A stretch of DNA of 64,000 nucleotides from Nocardioides sp. URHA0032 (GTDB lineage Bacteria; Actinomycetota; Actinomycetes; Propionibacteriales; Nocardioidaceae): NCBI RefSeq assembly GCF_000620645.1, contig NZ_JIAV01000019.1, forward strand, positions 276,933 through 340,932. Reading direction: 5' to 3'. Made by a program: the position numbers and the translations under genes. Positions 25,334-33,072 of this stretch are shown one piece after another (position 1 is the first letter of the stretch; every line of letters starts with the position of its first letter). A model generated the notes under the pieces. That model was not told the DNA's origin. It saw only the letters and a program-made list of their open reading frames with translations, and made no database searches.

Positions 25334-26707
25334 GTGAGCGAGCAGAGCACGCCGGAGACCGTCGAGCCCAGGACAGAGTCCCACGACCCCGCCGTACCCG
25401 CCGCGTACGCCGCATTCATGCGGGAGGGCTGGGGAGACCGCGAGCTCGACCTGGCCGTGGAGCCGGTCGCGGCCCGTGCCGCCGAGCGCCGCTCGAAGCT
25501 GGCCGCGACGTTCCCGGGCGACCGCCTGGTGCTGCCGGCCGGCACCTTCAAGGTGCGGTCGTACGACACCGACTACCGGTTCCGCCCCGACACCGCCCAC
25601 ACCTACTTCTCGGGCAACCAGACCAGCGACGCGGTGCTGGTCGTGGACGACGGGGAGTCGGTCCTGTACGCCCGGCCGCGCTCGTCGCGCGACACCGACG
25701 AGTTCTTCCGCGACCGGCAGTACGGCGAGCTGTGGGTGGGCCGCCGCCCGTCGCTGAAGGAGATGTCCGACGCGCTCGGGCTCGAGGTCCGCCACATCGA
25801 GGACCTCCCGTCGTTCGACGACGACCGCAAGACCCGCGACATCACCACCGACGACGACCTGGCCCGGGTCGCGTCCGAGCTCCGGCTCGTCAAGGACGCC
25901 TGGGAGGTCGAGCAGCTCCAGGAGGCCTGCGACATCACCACGCTCGGCTTCGAGGACTCGGTCCGCGAGTGGGACGAGGTGCTGAGGTACGGCGAGCGCT
26001 GGATCGAGGGCACCTTCTTCCGCCGCGCCCGCGCGATGGGCAACGACATCGGCTACGACTCGATCGTCGGCGGCGGCTCCCACGCGACCACGCTGCACTG
26101 GATCGACAACACCGGCCCGATCACGCCCGGCACGCTGGTGCTGCTCGACATGGGCGTCGAGAACCGCTCGCTCTACACCGCCGACGTCACGCGGACGCTG
26201 CCCGTGGACGGGCGTTTCACCAGCCTGCAGCGCGAGCTCTACGACCTCGTCCACGCCGCCCAGCAGGCCGGCATCGAGGCGATCCGCCCGGGTGAGCCGT
26301 TCAAGGTCGCGCACAACGCGGCGATGGAGGTGCTCGCCCACGCGCTGGCGGACATGAAGCTGCTGCCGGTGTCCGCCGAGGAGGCACTCGACCCGGACAG
26401 CCGCGTGTACGCCCGCTGGACCCTGCACGGCACCAGCCACATGCTCGGCATGGACGTGCACGACTGCGGCCAGGCCGCGCCCGCGGCGTACGCCGAGGGC
26501 ACCCTGGCCGAGGGCATGGTGCTGACCGTCGAGCCCGGGCTCTACTTCCAGGAGGACGACCTGCTCGTCCCGGAGGAACTGCGCGGGATCGGCATCCGCA
26601 TCGAGGACGACATCCTCGTGACCGCGAGTGGGTACGAGAACCTCTCCAGCGCTCTTCCGCGCACCTCGGCCGAGGTCGAGGCGTGGATGGACGAGCACCG
26701 CCGCTGA
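25334..26707 (+). CDS. pepP: Xaa-Pro aminopeptidase (M24B, PepP type)
   Basis: A 457-residue peptidase that removes an N-terminal residue next to proline. The N-terminal creatinase-like domain (about 40-200) includes FRPDTAHTYFSGNQTSDAVLVV. The pita-bread domain has the dinuclear metal ligands: LLDMGVENRSLYTADVTRT (two Asp), HGTSHMLGMDVHD (His), VLTVEPGLYF (Glu) and GIGIRIEDDI (Glu). Length and motifs match the E. coli PepP class. It begins with GTG at 25334 directly after a -10 box. The next gene starts inside its last codons, so they are coupled. Confidence 0.93.
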   Translation: MSEQSTPETVEPRTESHDPAVPAAYAAFMREGWGDRELDLAVEPVAARAAERRSKLAATFPGDRLVLPAGTFKVRSYDTDYRFRPDTAHTYFSGNQTSDAVLVVDDGESVLYARPRSSRDTDEFFRDRQYGELWVGRRPSLKEMSDALGLEVRHIEDLPSFDDDRKTRDITTDDDLARVASELRLVKDAWEVEQLQEACDITTLGFEDSVREWDEVLRYGERWIEGTFFRRARAMGNDIGYDSIVGGGSHATTLHWIDNTGPITPGTLVLLDMGVENRSLYTADVTRTLPVDGRFTSLQRELYDLVHAAQQAGIEAIRPGEPFKVAHNAAMEVLAHALADMKLLPVSAEEALDPDSRVYARWTLHGTSHMLGMDVHDCGQAAPAAYAEGTLAEGMVLTVEPGLYFQEDDLLVPEELRGIGIRIEDDILVTASGYENLSSALPRTSAEVEAWMDEHRR

Positions 26708-28023
26708 CGCCCGGAGGCTTCCCCATCCCCTCTCGACCGCCACCACCGCCACGACGCCTGCGTGGATGGCAGGCGTCGGTGGCCGTGCTGTGCGTCTCCC
26801 TGGCCGCAGCCGGCTGCCTGGCACGGGACCCGCTCTCGACGACGGCCCGGGAGGATCCCCGGCCCGACGTCGTGCACGCGTGGAACCCGCCGGCCGGCGC
26901 GGACATGACACCGAACTACGAGTTCGTGGCCGCCCCGGACTTCCTCAACCAGGACGTGGGGGACGTCCGGAAGCTGCCCACGTGGAAGCCCGGTGACCCC
27001 AACTCCTGGACGCCCCAGCTCCAGCACTACATCGACGCCTTCCTCGACGACATCGCCGCCACCCATCCCGGCTCGGTCCTCGTCGCCGGTGACCTGGTCG
27101 AGGGCCGCTGGGGCCGCGACTACGGCGACACGGGCCTCTTCGGGCCCGTCGACACCGACGCCGAGCGTGCCGCCGCCGTACGACGTGCCGCGCGCTTCTA
27201 CTACGCGGCCTACGTGAAGCGGTTCGAGGAGCGCGGGCTGACGGTGCACGCCGCGCTCGGCGACCACGACATCGGCGACAACCCGTGGGACGACACCAGC
27301 CCCTGGACGTCGTTCAAGCGCCACCACGTCGCGCTGTTCAAGCGGATGTTCGCGAGGTACCTGACCCGGAAGCCGTCGGGCGAGCCGCGCTACTCCGACC
27401 GGCCCTTCCGCACGTCGTTCGCGCACACGTCGTACGCCACCCACCTCTCCCCCGACGTCCTGCTGGTCTCGCTCGACGAGTTCCACCGCCGCGACGGCAA
27501 CGTGCACCTCGAGGTGACCGGCGGTCAGCTCGCGTGGCTTCGCCACACCTTGGAGAGGGCGCGCGAGCAGCACGTCCCGTGGGTGATCGTGCAGGGCCAC
27601 AACCCGGTGCTCTACCCGGTCCGCGAGGTGTCCTCCTCCGGCGGGCACATCGAGGGCGGCGAGGACTCGCCGCTGTGGCGCACGATGGCCCGGTACGGCG
27701 TCGACCTCTACATCAACGGCGAGGTGCACGCGACCACGATGCGCCAGGCTGACGGCCTCACCCAGGTGTCGACCGGCGGCCTGCTCTACCGCGGCCAGGC
27801 GACGTACATGCTCGCCCGCGTGTACGACGACCGGATCGACCTCGACGTCCGCCAGCTGCCCGGCACCGAGGCCGGTGCGAAGCTCTGGCAGACGACCGGG
27901 CTGCGGACCCGCGCGGGCACCGAGTGGCAAGGCGGCCCGAGCATCTCGATCGGCTCGATGACGCTCACGTCGGACGACCGCCCGGTGAACCAGGTCGGCC
28001 TGCTGCAGGAGTACGTGCCCTAG
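26683..28023 (+). CDS. Lipoprotein, calcineurin-like metallophosphoesterase
   Basis: A 446-residue exported protein. A hydrophobic segment ends with the lipobox LAAAGC, Cys at 45, so it is probably anchored to the outer face of the membrane. Metal-binding motifs of the calcineurin superfamily are spread through the protein: VLVAGDLVEGRWG, AALGDHDIGDNPW, IVQGHNPVLYP and LYINGEVHATTMR. The start GTG at 26683 lies 25 bases inside pepP; a later start would lose part of the signal sequence. The substrate is unknown; relatives act on phosphodiesters or phosphomonoesters outside the cell. A repeated WTSFKRHHV section is unusual and not assigned. Confidence 0.8.
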   Translation: MDGRAPPLTPGGFPIPSRPPPPPRRLRGWQASVAVLCVSLAAAGCLARDPLSTTAREDPRPDVVHAWNPPAGADMTPNYEFVAAPDFLNQDVGDVRKLPTWKPGDPNSWTPQLQHYIDAFLDDIAATHPGSVLVAGDLVEGRWGRDYGDTGLFGPVDTDAERAAAVRRAARFYYAAYVKRFEERGLTVHAALGDHDIGDNPWDDTSPWTSFKRHHVALFKRMFARYLTRKPSGEPRYSDRPFRTSFAHTSYATHLSPDVLLVSLDEFHRRDGNVHLEVTGGQLAWLRHTLERAREQHVPWVIVQGHNPVLYPVREVSSSGGHIEGGEDSPLWRTMARYGVDLYINGEVHATTMRQADGLTQVSTGGLLYRGQATYMLARVYDDRIDLDVRQLPGTEAGAKLWQTTGLRTRAGTEWQGGPSISIGSMTLTSDDRPVNQVGLLQEYVP

Positions 28024-28065
28024 GTTCACCCGTTTCGTCCGAGACGGCCGGGGCCGGGGGGCCCG

Positions 28066-28071
28066 TACCGT
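28066..28071 (+). promoter_or_regulatory. -10 box of the MFS exporter, leaderless layout
   Basis: TACCGT lies six bases before the GTG at 28078, just as at pepP. Confidence 0.45.
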
Positions 28072-28077
28072 CGGGCC

Positions 28078-29643
28078 GTGGAGCCTGTCTTCAACCGCCG
28101 TCTGGCGATCCTGCTCGCCATGGCGATGTTCGTGCTCGTCGTCGACACGTCGCTGATGAACGTGTCGATCTCGGCGGTCGTCCAGGACATCGACGCGACG
28201 GTGAGCGGCGTGCAGTCCGCGATCGCGCTCGAGGCGCTCGTGTCGGCGGCGTTCATCCTGATCGGCGGCAAGGTCGCCGACCTGATCGGCCGCAAGCTCG
28301 CCTACACCCTCGGCCTCTGCGCCTACGGCGTCGGCGCGGTGGCGATGACGCTCGCGCAGAGCATCCTGCCGATCATCGTGTTCTGGGCGGTCATCGGCGG
28401 CATCGGTGCGGCGCTGCTGCTGCCCGGCATGCAGGCGCTGATCCACGGCAACTTCGAGGGAGCGGCGCAGAAGCGCGTCTACGCCCTTGTCGGCGCCTCT
28501 GCGGCGATCGCGGCAGCCGTCGGCCCGCTGATCGGCGGCTTCCTCACGACCGCGCTCTCCTGGCGGGTCGGCTTCCTGATGGAGGCGCTGATCATCCTCG
28601 TCGTCCTGTCCGGCCTCGGCCTGGTGAAGGACGTGCCCTACGCCGGTCCCCGGCGCATCGACCTCGTGGGAGCGTTGCTCTCGGTGCTCGGCATGGGTGG
28701 CCTGGTGCTCGGGATCCTGGTCTGGCAGGAGGGCGGCGAGGCCGTCGGCGCGCTCATCGCCGTCGGGCTGGTCGGGCTGGGCTCCCTGGCGTACTGGCTG
28801 GTGCGCCGCAAGCGCTCCGGTCGCCCCGCACTGGTCGACCCCGTGCTCTTCGAGTCGCCGCACTTCAGGCTCGGCATCTCCAGCCAGATGCTCCAGCAGA
28901 TCGCCCTCGGCGGCGCGATGATCACGCTCCCGATCTATCTCCAGATGGTCCTGGAGTACAACGCCCTGGAGGCCGGCCTCTCCCTCGCGCCGCTCTCGCT
29001 GTCGATGTTCGCGGTCTCCATGCTGGCCGGTCGCCGGGCCGCGCACCGGCGGGCCCCGACGATCGTCCGCCTGGGCTTCGCGCTGCTGATCGTCGGCATC
29101 GCCGTCGTGCTCGTGGTGGTGCCGCGGGCCGACTCCGGCTGGGCGCTCGCGCCCGCACTGGTCGTCACCGGGTCCGGGCTCGGCCTGCTCGTCTCGCAGC
29201 TGAACAACTACACGCTCGCGCCGATCGAGGAGGAGCGGGTCAGCGAGGCCGCGGCCGTGAACTCGGCCGCCGGCTCCTTCGGCCTGTCCTTCGGCCTGGC
29301 GTTCTCCGGTGCGATCATGCTGGCCGCCCTGTCGGCAACGTTCACCTCGATGGCGAACGACAGCACGGTCCTCCCGCCCGACGACAAGGCGCAGGTCGCC
29401 GAAGCGCTCGAGGACGACGCCCAGGTCATGAGCAACACCCAGCTGGAGCAACAGCTCGCCGGCGAGCCGGCGGCGGTGCAGGACGAGATCGTCCGGATCA
29501 ACACCGACGCACGGCCGCGCGCCCTGCAGATCGGTCTGCTGGTGCCGCTGCTCGCCGCCCTGGCCGGTCTGGTGACGTCCTTCCGCATGGTCCGACTGCC
29601 CGATCTCGAGACGAAGTCGCACGCCGAGGGGCTAGAGCTGTAG
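28078..29643 (+). CDS. MFS exporter, DHA2 family (14 membrane helices)
   Basis: A 521-residue transporter. Motif A is seen as GGKVADLIGRKLAY after helix 2, motif C as GASAAIAAAVGPLIGGFL in helix 5, and the DHA2 mark of two extra central helices is present (LVGALLSVLGMGGLVLGILVWQ, VGALIAVGLVGLGSLAYWLV). A loop before the last helix is acidic and Gln-rich (DDKAQVAEALEDDAQVMSNTQLEQQL). Such pumps export drugs and other compounds using the proton gradient; the substrate is not known. GTG 28078 begins MEPVFNRRLAIL. The end converges with the DUF222-HNH gene, 11 bases apart. Confidence 0.9.
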   Translation: MEPVFNRRLAILLAMAMFVLVVDTSLMNVSISAVVQDIDATVSGVQSAIALEALVSAAFILIGGKVADLIGRKLAYTLGLCAYGVGAVAMTLAQSILPIIVFWAVIGGIGAALLLPGMQALIHGNFEGAAQKRVYALVGASAAIAAAVGPLIGGFLTTALSWRVGFLMEALIILVVLSGLGLVKDVPYAGPRRIDLVGALLSVLGMGGLVLGILVWQEGGEAVGALIAVGLVGLGSLAYWLVRRKRSGRPALVDPVLFESPHFRLGISSQMLQQIALGGAMITLPIYLQMVLEYNALEAGLSLAPLSLSMFAVSMLAGRRAAHRRAPTIVRLGFALLIVGIAVVLVVVPRADSGWALAPALVVTGSGLGLLVSQLNNYTLAPIEEERVSEAAAVNSAAGSFGLSFGLAFSGAIMLAALSATFTSMANDSTVLPPDDKAQVAEALEDDAQVMSNTQLEQQLAGEPAAVQDEIVRINTDARPRALQIGLLVPLLAALAGLVTSFRMVRLPDLETKSHAEGLEL

Positions 29644-29654
29644 CGCGCTCGCCG

Positions 29655-30899
29655 TCACGTCCGCCGGTGGAAGGTGACGTCGCCGTTGGGGTGGTGGGTG
29701 GTCCGGTAGTTGGTGTCGTGGGCGCGGGCGTGGTGCCAGGGGCACAGGGAGATGCCGTCGGCGAGGTCGGTGTGGCCGCCGTCGGTCCACCGGGTCTTGT
29801 GGTGGGCGTGCAGGCCGGTGGTGCGGTCGCAGCCCTGGGCGCGGCAGCCGCGGTCGCGGACCAGCATCGCGGTCCGTTGGGCCTCGGTGAACAGCCGCCG
29901 CTTGCGGCCCACGTCGAGGGGCTGGGAGTCGCCGTCCAGGACCACGGGGATGATCCCGGCCTGGCAGGCCAGCCGGCGGGCCAGGGCGGGGGAGATCTTC
30001 TCCCCGGTGTCCAACACCCCCGCCTTCTCGAGCCGGCCGAGCAGTACGTCGAGGTCGAGGAGCACCACCGCGGTGGCCGAGACGCCGCCGGTGGTCGGGA
30101 GCTGGTCGGCGGGGTAGCGCTCGATCAGCTCGCACAACGCGCGCCCCAGCGCCTCGGGGGTCTCCGGCCGCTCCACCCCGGGCCCCTGGGTGGCGGCCTG
30201 GTGTCGGGGTGCGGCCAGGGCGCCGAGCATCTTCCGCAGCGCGGCCCAGTGGTAGCTGGGCAGGGTGCCCCGGAAGTGCGCCTTGCCGTGGCCGTCGTCG
30301 TACCCGGTGAGCCGGCAGGCCTTGGCGGCGGCGGCCTCCTCCTTGGCCAGGAGCGCGGCTTCGCGGGCGTCGGCCTCCTCGGGGGCGACCACCTCGAACA
30401 GGTGCTTCCCGAGCCGGTTCAACGCCGTCGCGTCGTGGTGGCGGGCCAGCTCCAGCAGGTGCGCCTCGGCCGCGGCGACCTTCCCGGCCGGGACCGTGGA
30501 GGGCAGGTCCTCGACCCACCGGATCACCACCCGCGCCTGGTCGGCCAGCACCCGCCCGGCCGCCAACGCCTCCCGGGTCAGCGAGTGACCCTCGAGGTCA
30601 CGCCCCAACCGGACCGCGGCATACGCGGCCGACCGGGTCGCCCTGGTCTCGTGCGCCAGCCAGTTCGCGGCACTGGACGCGCCGACGTTCTGGCCGACGT
30701 GCAGCTCCTCGGCGTGCGCCGCCACCCGGGCCTTCAGCTCGCAGACCTGCGCCTCCAACCGGGTCAGCTCGATCAGCGTCCCCGCCGTCTCGATGGCATC
30801 CATCGACCACACCGACGCATCCGCCACGGCGTCGGCCGCACCCCGCATCCGCGCGACCGCGACCGACACCCGGTGCCGAGGTGTGGTCATCGCTGTCAT
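29655..30899 (-). CDS. DUF222 and HNH endonuclease-domain protein (13E12-repeat type)
   Basis: A 414-residue protein. The N-terminal DUF222 domain (about 30-330) contains AAYAAVRLGRDLEGHSLTREALAAGRVLADQARVV. The C-terminal HNH motif is RGCRAQGCDRTTGLHAHHKTRWTDGGHTDLADGISLCPWHHARAH, with the Cys pair and His cluster complete, so the nuclease should be active. These genes exist in many copies in Mycobacterium and Nocardioides genomes and are thought to be selfish or repair-linked, but their role is unproven. ATG 30899 and ATG 30890 are both possible starts. A 425-base gene-free region with repeats lies at its 5' side. Confidence 0.88.
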   Translation of the reverse strand: MTAMTTPRHRVSVAVARMRGAADAVADASVWSMDAIETAGTLIELTRLEAQVCELKARVAAHAEELHVGQNVGASSAANWLAHETRATRSAAYAAVRLGRDLEGHSLTREALAAGRVLADQARVVIRWVEDLPSTVPAGKVAAAEAHLLELARHHDATALNRLGKHLFEVVAPEEADAREAALLAKEEAAAAKACRLTGYDDGHGKAHFRGTLPSYHWAALRKMLGALAAPRHQAATQGPGVERPETPEALGRALCELIERYPADQLPTTGGVSATAVVLLDLDVLLGRLEKAGVLDTGEKISPALARRLACQAGIIPVVLDGDSQPLDVGRKRRLFTEAQRTAMLVRDRGCRAQGCDRTTGLHAHHKTRWTDGGHTDLADGISLCPWHHARAHDTNYRTTHHPNGDVTFHRRT

Positions 30900-31324
30900 G
30901 GTTCAACTCAAGCACCGGCCACCGACACTGAGACCCTCAGAACCCTTGTTTTGACCAGCATTCGGACAATCCACGAAGATTCCTCAGCAGAAATTTCCCA
31001 GCAGCTGCCGCGGACCTGGAAGCCGGCAGATCGCGCCGCCCCGAGCACCCGTGCAGGGACGACTGATCTCCCGGCGCGGACCCGCAAGCCGGGAAGCCAC
31101 GGCGACCACCCGCGCGCCGTACCCGCGTCGGTGCGTGTCGGTCGCCACCACCCAGGACCCGCAGCCAGCTGCGAGTCCAAGCGGCCCGCAAGCCGGGAAG
31201 CCTCAACGACCCGAGCCCGCCGTACCCGCTTCGCTGCCTGTCGGTCCGCACCCAAGCCAGCCCGCAAGCCACCGACAGTCACCGCGCTCGAGGAGCTCGA
31301 CCATCTCCAGCCTGCCGGCAGCAC
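30900..31324. other. 425-base gene-free region
   Basis: No convincing protein frame is present. The 100 bases next to the HNH gene are AT-richer than the surroundings (around 30940-31010), consistent with its promoter. The rest holds imperfect repeats (31081-31271) and is otherwise unassigned. Confidence 0.6.
31081..31271 (+). repeat. Imperfect direct repeat, two full units and a partial third
   Basis: CCCGCAAGCCGGGAAGCC starts units at 31081 and 31185, each followed about 27-30 bases later by CCGTACCCGC and GTCGGTC. A third start, CCCGCAAGCC, is at 31261. Spacing between starts is 104 and 76 bases, so it is not a regular tandem array. The function is unknown. Confidence 0.5.
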
Positions 31325-31822
31325 TCAGTGCAGCGCCACCTTGAGCAGCACGACCACCAGCCCGAGCCCGAAGCCGGCCGCCGCGCTGGCGACGCAACCC
31401 CAGGTGTCGAGCCCGCCGCGCCGGCCGGCGACCCAGCTGTAGCGGGTGAGGAGTGCGATCGAGACGAGCAGCGCGATCCAACCCGCAGTCTTGATCTCCG
31501 CGCCGAACAGCCTGCTCCCGAGCAGCACGACGAGCGGCACCACGGAGGCGCCGAGGATCGGCCACGTCTCGTGGAGCCCGTGGCGGAGCGCCGCCAGCGG
31601 ATGGTGTCCCCGGGTCAGCGAGCTGCCCACGGTGACGGCGTGCAGGTGCGCGAGCCAGTAGACGAACACCGTGCCGAGGATCGCGGCGGACACCTGCCAG
31701 ATCGTGTCGCTGTGACCGGCCGTGTACGCGATCGCCGCGGCGCAGACGACCGTGCCGGTGATGGTGCCCTCCCCGCCGGCGACCAACCCGAGCGGGTCCC
31801 GGCGGGGGGCGTCCTCAGCCAC
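31325..31822 (-). CDS. Four-helix membrane protein, last gene of the cation ATPase operon
   Basis: A 165-residue integral membrane protein. Hydrophobic stretches fall near 22-36, 43-64, 92-108, 114-132 and 141-163 (VSAAILGTVFVYWLAHLHAV, AGWIALLVSIALLTRYSWV, SAAAGFGLGLVVVLLKVAL). The loops hold His residues (HLHAVTVGSSLTRGHHPLAALRHGLHET). No family is recognised with certainty. The GTG at 31822 lies eight bases inside the DUF1269 gene, so translation is coupled. Confidence 0.65.
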   Translation of the reverse strand: MAEDAPRRDPLGLVAGGEGTITGTVVCAAAIAYTAGHSDTIWQVSAAILGTVFVYWLAHLHAVTVGSSLTRGHHPLAALRHGLHETWPILGASVVPLVVLLGSRLFGAEIKTAGWIALLVSIALLTRYSWVAGRRGGLDTWGCVASAAAGFGLGLVVVLLKVALH

Positions 31823-32303
31823 CGCCGAACGTCTCCAGGAGCGTCTCGCGCTCGCCCTCGGTGAGGTTCGTGCTGATCAGGGTGGCGTCGCGACCGTGGA
31901 ACCGCTCCCCGAGCCGGTCCAGGTTCGCGTTCTCGGTGACCATGAAGAGTGCGGACGTGCCCTCGGTGACCTCGGTGCGGATCCGCTCGAGGTCGCCCTT
32001 CGTGATGCCGGTGCCGTCGGTCGCCTTCACGAGGGCGCCGATGCCCGCGCCGACGACGACGCCGGCGACCGGGACCATGAACAGCGCGCCGCCCAGGATG
32101 CCCCAGAGCGCGCCCCAGCCGGCACCGCGCTTCGAGTCGTCGTGCTGGTGGCGCAGCTCGGGCTTGTCGGCGCCCGACGGCCAGGACATCACGGCGTGGT
32201 CGACGATCGTCACCACGCCGTCGGTCTGGGCGCTCCGCAGCGCCGTCTCGGCGTTCGCGGCGCCGTCGGGGTCGTTGAACTTCCAGACCGTGAAGGTGGT
32301 CAC
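31815..32303 (-). CDS. DUF1269 family protein
   Basis: A 162-residue protein that matches the DUF1269 family by its order: TVWKFNDPDGAANAETALRSAQ, a middle Gly-rich hydrophobic hairpin (WGALWGILGGALFMVPVAGVVVGAGIGALV) and ITKGDLERIRTEVTEGTSALFMVTENANLDRL. The family is associated with stress and ion homeostasis genes; its biochemistry is unknown. The Gly-rich part could insert in the membrane like a glycine-zipper hairpin. It sits four bases after the CYTH-like gene in the cation ATPase operon and overlaps the next membrane protein. Confidence 0.8.
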   Translation of the reverse strand: MTTFTVWKFNDPDGAANAETALRSAQTDGVVTIVDHAVMSWPSGADKPELRHQHDDSKRGAGWGALWGILGGALFMVPVAGVVVGAGIGALVKATDGTGITKGDLERIRTEVTEGTSALFMVTENANLDRLGERFHGRDATLISTNLTEGERETLLETFGGG

Positions 32304-32307
32304 GTCG

Positions 32308-33072
32308 CTACTCCTTCTGGTGGGCCGCGGCGAGCGCGGCGAGAGCGGATCGGGTCTTCATCTCCTGAGGGGCGCCGAGCTCGAGCCCGTGCCCGGCCAG
32401 GAAGATCTTGGTCTCGGCGGCGGCCTGGAACGCCTCCTGCGGGCTGCACTTCGCGGACAGCTCCATGATCCGGGAGCCGTCCGGGAGGAACCACATCTCG
32501 GCGACCAGGCGCCGGGGGTACGACGGGTGCTCGAACTTCGCCTTGAGCAGCGTCAGCGGTCCCAGGACGACGAGGTCCGCGAGGCCGATCCCGTCGGGCA
32601 GCCGTTCGAGCAGCACGCCCCGCTGATCGTCGGAGAGCACGTCGGCGAGCTCCCGCTCCCCCGCCATCAGGGCCTTCACACGCTTGTCCGGGACCTCGGA
32701 CGTCAGCGAGCACGAGCACGTGTAGCCCTGCGGTGAGGCGTCCACCTCGACCTTGAAGCCGGCCAGCCGCCGCAGCCCCTCCGGTACGTCGGCCGGCAGC
32801 ATCGGCCGCAGCTTCACGGTCGTGTCACCGGGCTTGCCCTGGGTCCGACGCGCCCGCACGACCAGCCCCGCGCCGAACAGCCGCAGGTCCGGTGTCTCGA
32901 CGAACGCCACCTGCCGGACCTGGGCATCCAGCGAGTCGATCCCGAGCGACCGCAGGGCCGACCGGTGGTCGGAGTCCGGGACGCTGAGCTTCAGCTCGAC
33001 GGCGTCCACGTCGGGCAGGATCGCGAGCAGGCCGGCGAGCTGGTCGGCCTCGTACGTCGGCAGTGCGCTCAT
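32308..33072 (-). CDS. CYTH-like (triphosphate tunnel) domain protein
   Basis: A 254-residue protein. VELKLSVPDSDHRSAL near the N-terminus fits the ExExK-type strand of CYTH proteins, and LRLFGAGLVVRARRTQGKPGDTTVKLRPM gives the RxR and KLRP strands of the tunnel. The rest is an uncharacterised tail that resembles VTC-like or phosphatase relatives only loosely. CYTH enzymes act on triphosphates or polyphosphate with a divalent metal; the reaction here is not assigned. It overlaps the P-type ATPase gene by four bases (33069-33072), so it is in its operon. Confidence 0.6.
   Translation of the reverse strand: MSALPTYEADQLAGLLAILPDVDAVELKLSVPDSDHRSALRSLGIDSLDAQVRQVAFVETPDLRLFGAGLVVRARRTQGKPGDTTVKLRPMLPADVPEGLRRLAGFKVEVDASPQGYTCSCSLTSEVPDKRVKALMAGERELADVLSDDQRGVLLERLPDGIGLADLVVLGPLTLLKAKFEHPSYPRRLVAEMWFLPDGSRIMELSAKCSPQEAFQAAAETKIFLAGHGLELGAPQEMKTRSALAALAAAHQKE

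Noticed and set aside
26542..29622. A 1026-codon minus-strand frame antisense to the phosphoesterase and MFS genes
   Set aside because: Shadow of two well-supported genes.
31081..31271. A CRISPR array
   Set aside because: Only two full and one partial unit, irregular spacing (104 and 76 bases), imperfect repeats and no cas genes in the window.
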